Assembly (NCBI GenBank): GCA_015956445.1
Contig: WIUZ02000002.1
Location: 2,046,001-2,110,000, forward strand
DNA: 64,000 nucleotides
Direction of reading: 5' to 3'
Origin: Thelephora terrestris
Taxonomy: Eukaryota; Basidiomycota; Agaricomycetes; Thelephorales; Thelephoraceae
Positions within the stretch are counted from its first letter, which is position 1. The number at the start of each line of letters is the position of its first letter. The translations under genes were made by a program, and so were the position numbers. Positions 42,271 through 54,708 of this stretch are shown piece after piece. The notes under the pieces are model-generated. The model searched no databases. It was not told the DNA's origin and saw only the letters and a list, made by a program, of their open reading frames with translations.

Positions 42271-44337
42271 TCACTCGACCGTCTCTCCACGGACGAAGTT
42301 CTCCTGGTCCTCTCCAGAGAGCTCTTCGAGCGTCTTGCCCTTGGTCTCAGGGATCAAGAGGGTCGAGAAAATACCCGTCAACATGAAGAAAGCGAAGATC
42401 TCAAGACTAGATGACAAATACAATCAGGTCTCCGTCCCAGCAATGATGACGACGATTTAGGGAAACTCACATGTGCCCGACGAATGCGTTAGTGCCACCA
42501 ATGTTTCGGAGCGAGGCGAAACCGACTTGGGCGACGATAGCTCCAAGTTTTCCGGAGGCAGCGGAGATACCGTGCGCTGTGGAACGGTAACGAGTGGGGA
42601 AGACCTCACCGGGGATGACGAAGGTGGTGGTGTTGGGGCCAAAGTTTTGGAAGAAGTTGGTCAAGCAGTAGAGGAAGACGAAGGCCTTGGTTCCAGCATG
42701 GCTGGAGATCAGCTTGTCGTATCCGAAACCCATGCAGATGAAAGTGCTAGTGAGGACGCAGAAGCCCAAAAGCTGGATAGGCTTGCGTCCCCACTTGTCG
42801 ATGAAATAAAAGGCGACCCAGTATCCGGGGATGAGACCGGCGACTGAAAGGATCAAGTTACCGACGCAAATGTTCCACAAGTTGTTATAGATTTTGCGGG
42901 ATCCAGTGCCGCCTGGAGTTCCGAAACCGATGGCGGTCAAGATGATGGAGGAGTTAAGTCCGAGGCCGTAGAAAGCGATCTAAACGAGGGGTAAACATCC
43001 TATTCACATGAATTAGAAGAAAACACGTACGTCGAGAGCGAACCAAGACCAGGCGGTGCCGAACAAAACTTTTCCGTTCTTCCACTGACCAAAGTGGTTA
43101 CGGAAGTCAGCCCAAGAGGCCCTGGGGACGTCGATCTTGTGAGTGACGACACTGTTGTCGGGACCGGTTTGGATGCCTTTCCAGTTTCCGTCGACATCCT
43201 TGATCGCTTGCCTCATGTTACGCTCAATATCGAGGGTGAAACGAGGAGTCTCGGGGATAGTGAGACGGAAGTAGAGAGCAACGCAACCAGGAACGCATCC
43301 GAGACCGATGAGGAGACGCCAACAGTAGTCAACGGCCTTGGGGCTGGTGGCAGGCTCTGAGAGAATGGAACTCTTGTAGGCCGCGACGACGATGAGGGCG
43401 ATAAGGGAGGCAGCTATTGAAATGGGGGATCAATGTCTTGGCAATCTTGGTTTAATAAAAAGTTGACAAACCGAAATTGCCGAAGCCTTGGGCGGCGAAG
43501 GTAGCAGACATCATACGGCCACGAATCCGAGTGGAAGCAAACTCGGAGGAGATAACAGCGGAGAGCGGGTAGTCACCACCGATTCCAACACCCATCTGGA
43601 TTGTTGCTCAGCAGAGATCTTTGGGCAGGGATCGAGCATTCGACTCACGATGAACCGCCAGACAACAAGGACACCGATGATGTGAATGGCGGGAGCCTGA
43701 CCCGAGAGAGCCTGACCGAAAGTGGCAATGATGATGATCATGAGCTCAACGCCGTCTAGGATGATCGGTGGTAAGCGCGAGTGATTACGAAAGAGAGGTC
43801 AATCAACTCACACATCTTCTTTCGACCAACGACATCAGCCAACCAACCGAACAGGAGCTGTCCAACCAATGTACCGACGGGGGTGGCGACTTTGACGCCG
43901 AGATCCTGGTTGGTGGAGAGCTTACCACCTGTTCCAAGGATAAGCGGGGCTGCCACAAGCGATAGAAGATGTTAGACGCTTACCTACGCCGTACACATAG
44001 CCCAACATGGTGGAGGCGATGTTGATAGCGAAGATATCATAGCTATGATGAAATAAAGGTCAGCGGGGAAGCTTCGAGTCCGAGTACGTCGTAGGACTAC
44101 ATACGCGTCTGTGAAGAAACCAACACCGGCGATCAAGCAGATCCTGACATGGAACCAACTGTTGCGGAAGTTGAGAACGAGGATAAAGAATAGAGAGAGA
44201 GGTGAGTCGTACCTGAAGGCAGCATTATCGATTTCGGCGAGAGCGGCCCTTCGCTGCTCGTCAAGGTCAACATAATTTGACTGCGCTAGGACTTTGCCGT
44301 CGGTTGAGCTGCTGTGGGAGAGTTTTTCGCCAGACAT
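42271..44337 (-). CDS. PHO84: PHO84-type high-affinity phosphate:H+ symporter
   Basis: Major facilitator superfamily gene with several short introns. Order of readings: [11 protein letters not shown] (start chosen at 44337), cytosolic [58 protein letters not shown] (the MFS GxxxDxxGRKK loop), the gate-region helix around [17 protein letters not shown], and later [32 protein letters not shown] and [16 protein letters not shown], ending RGETVE (stop 42271). GGDYPLSA and the NFGPN segment are diagnostic of the phosphate:H+ symporter family. It sits in the plasma membrane with about 12 helices and should import inorganic phosphate. Expression is expected to respond to phosphate starvation by family knowledge; no specific promoter site was verified. 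Confidence 0.88.
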
Positions 44338-46030
44338 CGGGGTCGATGAGTCGTGAGGGGAAGAGGGAGGTGAGCGGCTGCAGCAAACATCTGAACGGGT
44401 GGACAAGATCGATTTAAATACGAGGTGCGGGAGTAGGAGGAGTTACAACATGGACGAACGTGCGTCGGGTAAGAGGTCAGTAAATTCCTAGATCCAATCT
44501 CAAGATCACTTTTCAAATTTGATGATGGGGGGGCTATTTTGGGGGTTAGATCGGTGCCAAGGCCAAGGGAATTCCCACGGACGCTTCCCTCCCGCGCTCG
44601 GCTGTGGCCTTGGGTGTATTGGCCACATAGGGGAGAAGCTAGGGGAACTGGGAAGAAAAATAACCCGTTGTGCGATGGGACATCCGAGTCACATAACGCA
44701 CATGCGAAACGGTCGTAATGGCTTGTGGGAAACTGGGCAAGAAACATGTGCACTACGACTCCATAGTATTCAACGCTCTAGCCTCGCTTCCTTATATAAC
44801 AGTTGCCGTCATCGGTATACTATAATTTTAAAAGAAGAAAAAAGTCATCAGTATATAATCCACCCCACTTTTTTGTGACGGTAGGAACGCGCGCCTCTTT
44901 GCATCGCTGGATGGTGATATGGCCAGGCCAGATAGACTCTCGGTCATCTTGATAATCACAGTAAGCTGGGACACCAAACACCATGGGCAAGAGTGAGATC
45001 ACGTACCACGTCGGCCGCCTTTTGGCTAGAACCTATCGTTTCGTCAACTGGTGACTGTCGAATGAGAGGTAGATCCTCTACGATGCGACGCACGTTCGTT
45101 GCGGCACTATTAATACCATATGGCTCAGAGCAGCCAAGTTGACAGTTGGTGCGCGACCGCGTGTATGAGGGCCAACGGGTCGGAAGTCGTGCCTGAATTC
45201 ACACACGCTCGTTGCCGTAGGCTTGTTTCGTTGAGATAAAGTCGGTCATCGGTTCGACGCACGCTCTCGCTGTGGTCTGCACCCTTCTGCACCCATGGGA
45301 AGGCTGAGTCCCATTGGCTCGCCTCGATCCCGGTATTCAAAATGCAGACCATCACGGCGCATCCTATTGTGATAGCAATCTGCATCCTTCTGCATCGTGC
45401 GCCGCGGCGTTGTGAGCGGTCAACCCAAAGTGGCGCTACTCAATTGCGAAGCATCCCATGCGGTGATTGACATGCAGCCAAAACGGTGCAATCTTCTAGG
45501 TTTGGGGCCCAATGACAGAAGTTAAACAATTCTTCCGGCGGTGCCTTGAGCGATCCTGAAAGTGGTCGTGTGACTGCTTTTCGGTGGGCATACAAGTTGC
45601 CTGCGATTCCACGAGCTCCATGGGAGGCTCTATGGCTGGGAAAGCGCGACAAATGGGGGGTTTCGAGCCCGGAGCGCCCAGTTCTTGTTCCGATGCTGGC
45701 GTTGCCGCGGCCACACGTCAAGACATTAGAGAGCTGGTAGTGGAAAAGCCCGCCTTCATATTACCGTAACCTAACCAGACTCGATAGGATGTGCGCACAG
45801 AGTGGCACATGCACGGGAAGCTGTCACCGAGCCGTGTGAACTCTTCCAGGGACATGAGCGAGCGACCAGCACCCATATGGGATGGCGTGCGTCACAAAGC
45901 TTTTTATCGATAAATGAGACGGGTGCTTTCGGCGACACAAAGACTCACCGAGGGAATCGATAGCGTTCGAATCTTCGATGGTGCCTCGGTGCCTTTCCGT
46001 ACCTGGTGGCCTGGAATATCACATCGAATC
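44338..46030. other. intergenic, no recognisable gene
   Basis: Shared upstream region of the phosphate transporter (-) and the first GT8 gene (+). It contains short frames without motifs and TATATAACAG near 44793. An alternative upstream ATG for the GT8 gene exists at 45914, in frame. Confidence 0.4.
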
Positions 46031-47315
46031 ATGGGACTCGACGGGGGCGGGGGAAGTTCGATCAAATACCCCGGAACGGAAGAGATGAGCTCACGACCCC
46101 ATCAGGATGTCGAGTACATCCCCCTCGACTCCGGTCCTAGCGAACCGGGCCTCACGCGCCGACCTGTCGCGTCTGCAAAATACGCTGGTCATCTGTTCCT
46201 TGCTGCCGTCTTTTTCACAGGGATTGTGGTGGGAGGGGGGATCGGTCGTTGGCTCAAAGTCCCACACGTCATCACAACCTTGATCCCTCCAATCGGCCTA
46301 GAATCTCCCCACTACGAACCTGTTGTCACCCTGTTCGATTCGTTCATCGACATGTGCGTATCCCCGCACCCACTAAGCCCTGTTCGTCAATGAGCTCGCT
46401 GACTCCGGGTTTCGTACTAGCAATCACCTTTCTCCTGCTAAATACCCCAGCCCCGCCACAACAAAACGTAACGAACGGGCAGTTGTTACTTCCCTCTACA
46501 CGGAAAGCTACTCGGTCGCCGTAGCCACTCTCGGACACGCCCTCACCAAAGTCAACACCGACGCCCGAAAAATCGTGATCTACCTCCCGGAACGGATATC
46601 CGAAACCACTCTATGTCATCTCAGAGAGGTCGGCTGGGAACTGTTCCCGGTCGACCTGATCGAACCGCCTGACCACGGAAAGGGAATCTGGCCCGCTTTC
46701 ATCGACCAGTACACCAAACTACGAGTCTGGACTCTCGACAAGATCGGGGTCAAGACCGCCGTGTACTTGGACGCGGATACCCTTGTCAGACAGAACGTTG
46801 ACGAACTGTTCGAACTCCCTTTCATTTTCGCGGCCGTTCCGGACGTGTTCTTGGATGAGAGAGGGTTCACCATCAACTTCAACGCCGGCGTCATGGTTTT
46901 CAAACCGGATTCAGAGGTCTTCGCCAACATGCTCACCAAAGTCGAGTCGGCCCATTTCGATCGCGTGGCCGCAGAGCAATCCTTTTTGAACTTGTATTAC
47001 GGATCTCAAGTCCTCAAACTTCCTCACGTGTATAACGGGAACCTCGCGATCAAGCGGAAGGCGGCGCCGTATTGGGAGGCGATCCAGGAGCAGTTGCGGA
47101 TCATCCATTACACGTTGGTCAAACCCTTCGACGTCGGACTCAAGTGTGAGAAGGAGACGTGTACTGGTGATGAAGTGTTTGGTGTCGAGAACCAAAGGGA
47201 TCACTTGGAGGTCGCCGAGAAGGCTTGGGGAGGAAATTTCGCGGCGGAGGCTAGGGAATGGGGTGCCGTTTTTGAGGAGATGATGAGAACGGTTGGAGAT
47301 AAATGCCTTGTGTAA
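46031..47315 (+). CDS. GT8-type glycosyltransferase, membrane-anchored, copy 1
   Basis: Two exons (46031-46353, 46451-47315) join in phase to 395 aa. A cytosolic N-terminus (MGLDGGGGSSIKYPG) precedes one membrane anchor (HLFLAAVFFTGIVVGGGIG), giving type II topology. The catalytic part reads AVVTSLYTESYSVAVATLGH, KTAVYLDADTLVRQNVDELF with the DxD metal/nucleotide motif (DAD), FNAGVMVFKPD, the QSFLNLYYG segment and HVYNGNLAIKRK. This is the glycogenin-like GT8 layout, probably a Golgi or secretory-pathway sugar transferase acting on glycans; donor and acceptor are unknown. It has a tandem paralogue at 47645. A start at 45914 would add 39 residues; 46031 is preferred because it gives a normal short cytosolic tail. 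Confidence 0.82.
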
Positions 47316-47644
47316 TCGCGTCTTTGGGTCTGAATAGCACAGTAGAGAGTTCTTAGTGCCAGGAATCCATCCATCTCCGTTAGCCATCGTCACCCAGCTT
47401 CACCGGGCTACCGGCCCGGTTAGCCCAAGTCCATGATGACGCGCCGCCGTCGAGCTCAAGTCGCTTCCGTGATCGACTCGTCACATACCGTCTTAGACAG
47501 GCCACACTCTTGTCATGTCTCGGAGGTTGTAGAAAGGCAAAGGTGTGTCGTGAGTACGACCAGGGTTGGTTCCTGCTTCAACTTCCGAAGTGTCTAAATG
47601 TTGGCCCACGCTCGTCACGTCATAGGCACACGACTTGTAATAAC

Positions 47645-48846
47645 ATGCAAAACGAAGATCACGCGTCATACCACCCTGGCTCATATGGTCGACGACGATT
47701 CGGTCGTAACAGGGGTAGGATCGTCGCCACAGCAGTTTTGTTCGTGGGGTTGGTCATTGGGGTTCTCTCCGGTCGATGGTCTGTCACCGATCTCGAGAGG
47801 TTCGTCGAGGAGGATCCTCCGACCGCACCGAAGGATCCGCATATGACCGTGTTGGACGAGTTTGAGGGAATGTGCGTCTGTTTCTCGTCGTTCGCTATTC
47901 CAAACGGTTTTATCATTTTGGTTCTAGAAACCTAGTTTCGCCAGTTCTGAGCCCGGACTCATACACCTCCCCAACGGCTCCAGACGAAAAAGCGATCGTG
48001 ACGTCGCTCTACACAGACGCATACGGGGTCGCGGTCTCCGCCCTCGGCTACTCGATCTCCAAAACCTCCACCTCCGCACGAAAAATCGTGATCTACCTCC
48101 CAGAAAAAGTGTCCAATTACACCCTGTGTCGAGTCCGGTCCGCAGGGTGGGAACTCCTGCCAGTGGAATATATACCCCCTCCGGACGGCGGCAAGGACGT
48201 GTTCTGGAGGTTCTTGGACCAGTATACGAAATTGAGGATCTGGACTTTGGATCAAGAACCGGCTTCGCTCAAGTCGATCGTGTATTTGGACGCGGACACG
48301 CTGGTGAGACGGAACTTTGACGAACTTTTCGATCTCCCTTTCGTCTTTGCCGCCAGCACGGACGTGTATCTCGATAACCGCGGGTTCTCGATCGGGTTCA
48401 ACGCGGGCGTGTTGGCGATCAAGCCAGACTCCGTAGTTTTCGACGACATGCTCACGAAGATCTACCGGAACGACTACAAACACAACGAAGCGGAACAAGG
48501 GTTCCTCAACCTCTATTACGGCCAGCAGGTCGTTCGGTTCCCCCACGTGTACAACGGCAACCTCGCGATCAAAACCAAGAGTCGAAAATACTGGGACGCG
48601 ATCCAGGACCAGATGCGGATCGTTCATTTCACGCTGACGAAACCGTTTGATATGGCGCCGATGTGTGGAGGGGAGGCGTGTACGGTGGAGGAGATTTGGG
48701 ATACGCGACGGCATAAAGACTTTGTGGAGACGGCGAAGATGGATAGGGATGGAGGTTTTCGGGAAGAGATCGAGTGGTGGGAGACGGTGTACGATGAGAT
48801 GATGGAGAACGTCGAGACGGATCATTGTAGCCTCACAGAGCGATGA
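47645..48846 (+). CDS. GT8-type glycosyltransferase, membrane-anchored, copy 2
   Basis: Two exons (47645-47871, 47928-48846) give 381 aa. The layout is identical to copy 1: basic cytosolic tail (SYGRRRFGRNRGR), one anchor (IVATAVLFVGLVIGVLSG), and an intron in the same place and phase after DEFEGM. The catalytic core contains IVYLDADTLVRRNFDELFDL, FNAGVLAIKPDS, EAEQGFLNLYYGQQ and HVYNGNLAIKTK. The DAD motif is intact in both. The C-terminal part keeps the CxGEAC-type cysteine pair (CGGEACTVEE; CEKETCTGDE in copy 1). Divergence is large outside the core, so the tandem duplication is old and both copies are presumably functional. Confidence 0.82.
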
Positions 48847-48929
48847 CAATAACCCTCCGCTTTCGATACCTCGATGCATATATTACATGTGGAAAGTCTG
48901 GGATACGAGTGTAGGCTATGCTTCATGAG

Positions 48930-50309
48930 CTACTCGTCCGTGGTTTCTTTTTCTAAGAGTAGGTTAATATGTTGCCGAGCGGAAATGGCGAAAAAATGAC
49001 AACGCACGTATGCAACCATGCCGAAATCGTAGTCAATCCCGGCTTCTTTCAATTTCCGTTTCCTCTGCTCCTGCCGCTTGAGCAACCGCTCGTCCACCCT
49101 GTCCTTCTCTTCCTCCGTCCTCAACTAAACCAAATGTCCAGGTCAGCTAAAACCGCTTGGAAATATGTTCTCACAAACGGACCTTGTTATGCGACACACG
49201 GTAAACCCTCGCCATGGGTACCTTTTTGAACTTACTGTCCGCTCCGATCCACAGTTCAGGGTGCACCTCCGACTTGGGGATCAGCTTGCATTTGAGGATG
49301 TGACCCATGAGGAGGTAGTTGTCCATCGTCTCCGCGACGATCTCTGCGACTCGAGAGGAATCGAATTCGATGAAACCGTAGTGTTTCGAACGTCCCGTCT
49401 GGTACGGAAAAGGTTAGAAGGTTGCGATGTAGCGAGGGGCAGGATGGGGGGTAGGTTGGCTGGTCAACGAACCTTCTTGTTGCGCGATAGCCGGAGTCGG
49501 GTAACGTCTCCGAACTGTGTGAAGTAGCTCTTCATTTGATCCTCGTAGAACCCGTGAGGTATTCTACCGAGGTAAACCACACCCCGATCCTCAGCCTACG
49601 ACGGAATCCCAGAATCAATAAGAAATGCAAAAGCAGGAAGTTACGGTGAAAAAATGATGCGTACCGGTTTTAGTTTCGCTTTTTCCAGTTTTTTCTGGAC
49701 GGTTTTGTCGTCTTTGGCGATGGTCGGAAGTTTTGAGACGTCGATACCGGGAATTTCGATTTCCTCGTCTGAGGAGTCCTGGTCGTCGTCGTCCGAGGAG
49801 AGGCCGTGTAAGAGTTCCTCCTCCTCGCTCGAGCTGCTATCCCCACTCTCAACCTCGTCTTTATGGCCTTCGCCAAATCCAACCCACTCTTCCTCACTCT
49901 CTTCGCTATCAGCTTCCACCGGTTGAGCGACGGCCTTCTGCTTCTTGCCAGCGGGTTTTTTGTGCAGGCCATCCGTAGGTTTTGCAGCGGTCAACGGTGA
50001 TTTGACCGGTTTTGACTGTGATCGCGTGCCCTTCTTGGATGTTGAGGGCTTGGCTTCATCGGCGGCGTTTTTGCTCGTCGCAGTAACAGCAGCAGTAGGT
50101 TTCTTCTTTTTGGTAGGGGTTTCTCTGGAGGGTCCGTCTACCTCCACCTCGTCCGACTCGACATTCCGTCGCTTCTTCGAACCCGCCGAAAGTGGTTTCG
50201 GAGTGCCTCCAGAAGCCTTGACAAGCTTCGGAGGTTTGGAAGAACTAGAGCCAGAAACTTTTGACTTGGCAGTGGTTTGAACAGTAGAATCTGAAGATTT
50301 TCGTCCCAT
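48930..50309 (-). CDS. NOP15: nucleolar RRM protein, NOP15/NIFK type
   Basis: Exon 1 starts MGRKSSDSTVQTTAKSK (50309) and encodes a long lysine/serine and acidic low-complexity region (ESEEEWVGFGEGHKDE, DSSSSEEEELLHG, DDDDQDSSDEEIEI). After an intron the single RRM reads DRGVVYLGRIPHGFYEDQMK (RNP2), TQFGDVTRLRLSRNKK, SKHYGFIEFDS (RNP1) and ETMDNYLLMGHILKCK, then a basic helical tail (ERLLKRQEQRKRKLKEAGID). MDNYLLMGH and the PHGFYE context are diagnostic of NOP15/NIFK, which acts in 60S subunit maturation at ITS2. The acidic/basic N-terminus is longer than in yeast. The exact C-terminus after YDF is uncertain (a further intron may exist). Its start is 15 bp from the divergent gene at 50325. 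Confidence 0.85.
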
Positions 50310-50324
50310 CGTAGATGCCAGAGA

Positions 50325-51403
50325 ATGCGAGGCCTGAGTCGGACCGCGATCGTGAAAAAAGCAGGCGCCCCGAATTGGGAAACAGACGTGATCGAGATCG
50401 AGATCCCTCCAAACACTTCGCCACCCCCTCTGCGACCCGAGCAGCCTGGGATGCGTCTTCCGAGATATCATAACCCTCAACTTAAACCAGAAGCTACTCG
50501 GATCGTCTCCAGGAAAGCCCTACAGCTCGAAGGTGACGCTGACGATGAGGTAGCACAGGACGGCAAGGTGGGCGGGATTGGGATTGGATTGGAGGAAACG
50601 GAAGTGGAAGACCTGTACGCGAAGTTGGACAAGATCGTCTCTAAGCGGCTCAAACCCAAGAGAACTCTGGAACCCTCGGAAGGGATTTTATCAGGCAAGA
50701 GACGCAAAATTCTAGCCGAGGGTAAATCCGCTGGACCCCTGGACCATCCTCAACCCGTTGGTAAGTTCACATCCCCGCGCTCACCTCGGGCAAGTCGCTG
50801 AATCATTCCCCAAGCCTTCCGTTTGGTATCGAGGTCGCTACCACCACGCGCCATTCATCTAAGCCCAAAGCCTGCCAAAGTCAAATCGTAAGTCTCCTTG
50901 CAGTCATCACCATTTGTGATAGATCTTGCTCAGTTGAACGTTTCTAGTGTCAGAGAGCCGAAATTTGAGGATACGGAGCAAGAATTCAGAGAACGCGCCT
51001 CCCGAGCCGCCCTCTCTGCTGTCGATCTGGAACAAATCGAGCGTGCATTTGGGATGGTACGCTTACGTTGCATATATGGGAATCGAGTATCTCACCCCAA
51101 TGTATGCGTTCTTACCCTCAGGCGAATGAGGGGAAACTCCCAAGACTACTCCAACCGACCCCGCCTGCGCAAACAACCCTAGCGCCGCTTCTACTCTTGG
51201 AGGTTCCCTCAATCGCACCTCCTCGTCTGCCATGGGTTAATCCACGCTTAAATGCCCATCCGAAGCCTTCACCTCACGAGTTAAATAACAAAGAGATATG
51301 CTGCCCCATTGTCTCTGCAGCCCCTCCACACGGTCTTGACACCCGCAAGAAGGGTGGGAGGAGAAGAGGGAAACCCAAGAACAAGAATAAGCTCGTTTCT
51401 TAA
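50325..51403 (+). CDS. unknown protein, divergent partner of NOP15-like gene
   Basis: Unrecognised. The first exon MRGLSRTAIVKKAGAPNWET reads to LDHPQPV (donor GTAAGTTC at about 50761). Further exons contain FVIDLAQLNVSSVREPKFED, a charged helix EQEFRERASRAALSAVDLEQ and, after a GTACGC intron, a proline-rich part with a basic end RKKGGRRRGKPKNKNKLVS (stop 51403). The exon with LPFGIEVATTTRHSSKP between 50815 and 50890 is probable. The basic tail suggests a nuclear or nucleolar protein, which would suit coregulation with the ribosome-biogenesis neighbour, but this is inference. Confidence 0.6.
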
Positions 51404-51948
51404 CTATCCCACTTTTCGTGTCTACGAACATGATACAGTGTCAATTGTGGCCACCTCATCGCCCATTCGATAAACTCCCTTCTCGCACGTACTCAACAAA
51501 TTCTTGGGTTGACAGGCCTCTGGCCCACCCATGGATCCCGGTCTCACACTGTATGCCTCCCGGGCGTGCAACTTCCTGTCGCTCTACCATGAGCATTTGC
51601 CGCCTCAAGAAGCGACCTATCGGCGGAGACAGACGGAGTAATCCACAGACGACGGAGCCTTCATTTATGGCGCACAATCTTCCTACCCTGCCACTATCTT
51701 GAAAACATGTCAAGGTCGGACTGATCATAAAACTACAGAACGACACACGAGGAAAAAACTCGAAGTACAACACTTGGGTCAGGCCAAGCCCTTGGGAGCG
51801 GGGATGCGACGGTCGGCGTTGAACGTAGAGTAATCGATCAGGTGTAGGACTTTCGGAAGGGCACAGCTAGCCAGACTTGATGGATGAGTACGAGTCGTAA
51901 CACCATTCCAAGGGACTTACCAGCTTCATTCTACCAATAGAAGATAGC
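51404..51948. other. intergenic; possible short exon on -
   Basis: A frame on - (about 51865-51780) reads CALPKVLHLIDYSTFNADRR and ends PAPKGLA at a stop, preceded by CTGGCTAG acceptor and, further up, MKL before a GTAAGTCC donor. It looks like coding sequence of a very small protein or a leftover last exon, but I do not recognise it. Otherwise nothing is seen between the + gene ending at 51403 and the NLR stop at 51949. Confidence 0.3.
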
Positions 51949-54708
51949 TCAGCTATTCATTTTCTCTTCGACCTCCCGGAGGAACTCTTTGCAATACTCC
52001 AGGAAACCTGCTGACACGGCAATCTTCTCGTACCCACCGATGATACGCACAACCTCGGACCTCGCCTCCTCAAACCGGCCTCGTTCACACCAAATACTAG
52101 CCTGTGTCATAATGACTAGGCCTAGAGCGTATGGGTCATTGATGACATGGGATTTGAGGCGCTCGAGGTAAACTTGGGCGTCATCGAGCCTGTCTTCTGT
52201 CAGAAGCAAGCGTATGAGACATCGGAGGAGCGAAACCTTCCGGTCCTGCCATTCGATAGAGTGGGCGATTCCGAGAGCCTCGTCGAGGTGACCGATTGCC
52301 GCCTCCGTCTCACCGCGAGAGCGGCATATGTGGCTAAGGATGTGAAGATGTTCACAGACTTGGGCTTTCGTGGGTTCGTCCGAGGAGAGGTTGATCGCGT
52401 GGGATGCGGACTCTTCTGCAGCGTCAATCTGATCATCTTCGGCGAGCAGCAGAGCGAGGTATTGGAGAGAGTTTGTCTGTTCCGCTGTGTCGTTGAGCCG
52501 TTCAAAGATCTCGGACGTCTCTTTCGCAAGCGGGATCGCCTCCTCGACGAGGTCCAGCTGCCAGTTTACGTGAGCTAGGGCCCTCAACGTTTGAGCGACC
52601 CAGAGTTCATCCCCCCGCTCTTTCCAGAGCTTTAAGGTGTGAGTGAGGAGCAGCCTGCTTTCCGTGTGGTTGAAGATTTCGGCGAGGAGCTGTGAAAGGT
52701 CGAATAAGCATCGTGGCTTGGAGGGATGGTCATCCGGGAGCCCTTCTATCTTGGTTCCAAGCACAATGGGTCGTCGCTTATGCCAGGATAGATGCCTCAC
52801 GAAGCCAGCGCTGGCGTCCCAAGCGTCATTTGACACCGGGTCTACGGACGTGAAGACATCAAGAAGGTGCTCGACGTTTACATCTTCCGACGTGATCCAT
52901 CGCGTTTCTTCGAAACCTGGCTTGTTGGGACTGGTGTTAACCGTCAAACGACTGAAATAACATTGTTTGGTCGTATGAAGGAGTGGAGACGAGTTTGGGT
53001 CTTTGGGGCAGAGGTAGTCCCGTAGTGGTGCCAGCATGGTGATGAAGCCGTTGCTTCGATACGTTAGAGAAAGAACACAAAATTTGTCGAAAATGTCCTT
53101 TCTATTGGTGATTGTTGGGAACAGCCAGTCAAAGTTGTTCTCGTCGACGCCGTGAGGGAAGAAAGCAACGACGCCGAGAATCTCTCGGGCGTCGGGCCCG
53201 AGCGAACGAAACATCGGCGAAGAGAGTGACAGTTCAATGGTGGCCGCGAGGCTTTGGTTATACTGCGTATGAAGGGTATTTGTTCGCCGTTTCTCCCATT
53301 CTCCTACCAGTCGGGCGGTGTCCCATTTATTGTGATAGGCAACCGTGGCGAGCAACGTGACCGACAGCGGGTGGAAGTCGAGCTGTTCCAAGATGTTGCT
53401 GACTAGATCGGTGCATCTGTCGACCTTGTATATGCGGCAGAAGGCATCTTGTGCAGCCTCCCTCGATAGTGTTGGTATCTCCAGGCTCTCGCACTCGGGT
53501 GGGACGGTGGAGATGCGGGAGGTGACGCAAAGGCAAATGTTGTTAAACCGACTCAGCTCTTCCATCAAGCCATAGATTTCCTGGGAATCCGTTATCTGTG
53601 CGTCGAGAATAGATTCAGCGTTGTCGAGGACTATAAGCATCTCTCTTGAGGACAGGGATGGCCGTAGAGGAGTCAAGTCATGAGGGCTTTCGACGCCTGC
53701 GCCGGTTACCTCCGAGAGCCGACGGAGGAAATGGGACCGTGTTGCTGGGAACTGATCACATCGAATGAACCGACGGTTTTCGCCAAATCTCTGCTTTACG
53801 TGGTTGTCGTGAAGAACGGCTAGAGCGATGGATGTCTTCCCAATTCCACCTGCGCCGATGAGAGCGATAGGTAAGAGACTGTCCGCAAGCTGAACGATTT
53901 TTTCAATCAGTTCATCGCGTCCAAACAGGGCCCTAGGCGGGGGCGGTGGTAATTCTCCATGACTAGAAAGAACATCCAGACGGCGATTTAATTAATTGGT
54001 GGGGTTGCTCACCCAGTACGAGTTTGGCCTTCATCCCTGTCCCGGATTTGCGACAAATCACGACGGATGTCAGAAACATCGCGGCAGAGTCCGGCGATGT
54101 TGCGGTGGACGTCATAAACCACGGTATTAGTGTTTATTGTCAGTTGTGTCTAACCGAAAATTGTGAGCAGTCTCCAATGAGAACCGAACTGAACCTACGT
54201 TGAAGAGTTCAAGTATGGTCTTAAGCTCCTCTCTCCATGCCGCAATGGTTTCCTTGTCGTTCCTCGCGTGGAAAACTAGTAAAATGACTCTTCCTTTACT
54301 GCAATTTTGTGCCTTCGCCTCGATCTCTGACTTGATCTGTTCTACGGTCCTGAACACGAGAGAGCGCTCAACTGAATGGAAACAGCGGGAGTATGTGGCT
54401 CAACTCACCTCCTCAGCTTTTCTATCGCCTCACGCACGGACTGACTAAGATCACTCCACCTCCTTCCGTCCGTTCCCAGTTCAAGGGCAGTGCAAATTTC
54501 AGCGCAGGCCAGCCCAAGAGCAACGTAGTCCGCTTTGTTAGCCATTGAATCCTAGGAGGTTGAGTAATGATGTCACTCGGAAATCAACAACACCGAGTAG
54601 GTAACACACCTTAATCATAGCGAGAAGGACGCCGACAGAGCCAAATACCGCCTTGGCCGGTGTGATGCTTGACACCTCCTTTGCGATGCCTAGGACATCA
54701 ATGGCCAT
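51949..54708 (-). CDS. STAND NTPase (NLR-like) with TPR-like C-terminus
   Basis: Multi-exon gene. The N-terminal helical domain (MAIDVLGIAKEVSS, ADYVALGLACAEICTALELG, then GRVILLVFHARNDKETIAAW) resembles the coiled N-terminal domain of Agaricomycete NLRs. The nucleotide-binding domain has LFGRDELIEKIVQL, Walker A ALIGAGGIGKTSIALA, Walker B SREMLIVLDNAESILD and a CVTSR sensor-like motif. The winged-helix-like region (REILGVVAFFPHGVDENNFD) is followed by helical repeats of TPR type (ELWVAQTLRALAHVNWQLDL, GETEAAIGHLDEALGIAHSI). Such proteins are thought to act in fungal self/non-self recognition or regulated cell death. The start is uncertain: upstream frame to about 54870 is coding-like (TRSAPAATVSTSG) but joins only with a shift, so M at 54708 is taken. 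Confidence 0.8.

Noticed and set aside
46031-48846. Long antisense frames (for example 48879-47959)
   Set aside because: Shadows of the GT8 coding sequence created by its GC-biased third positions; no motifs or splice logic.
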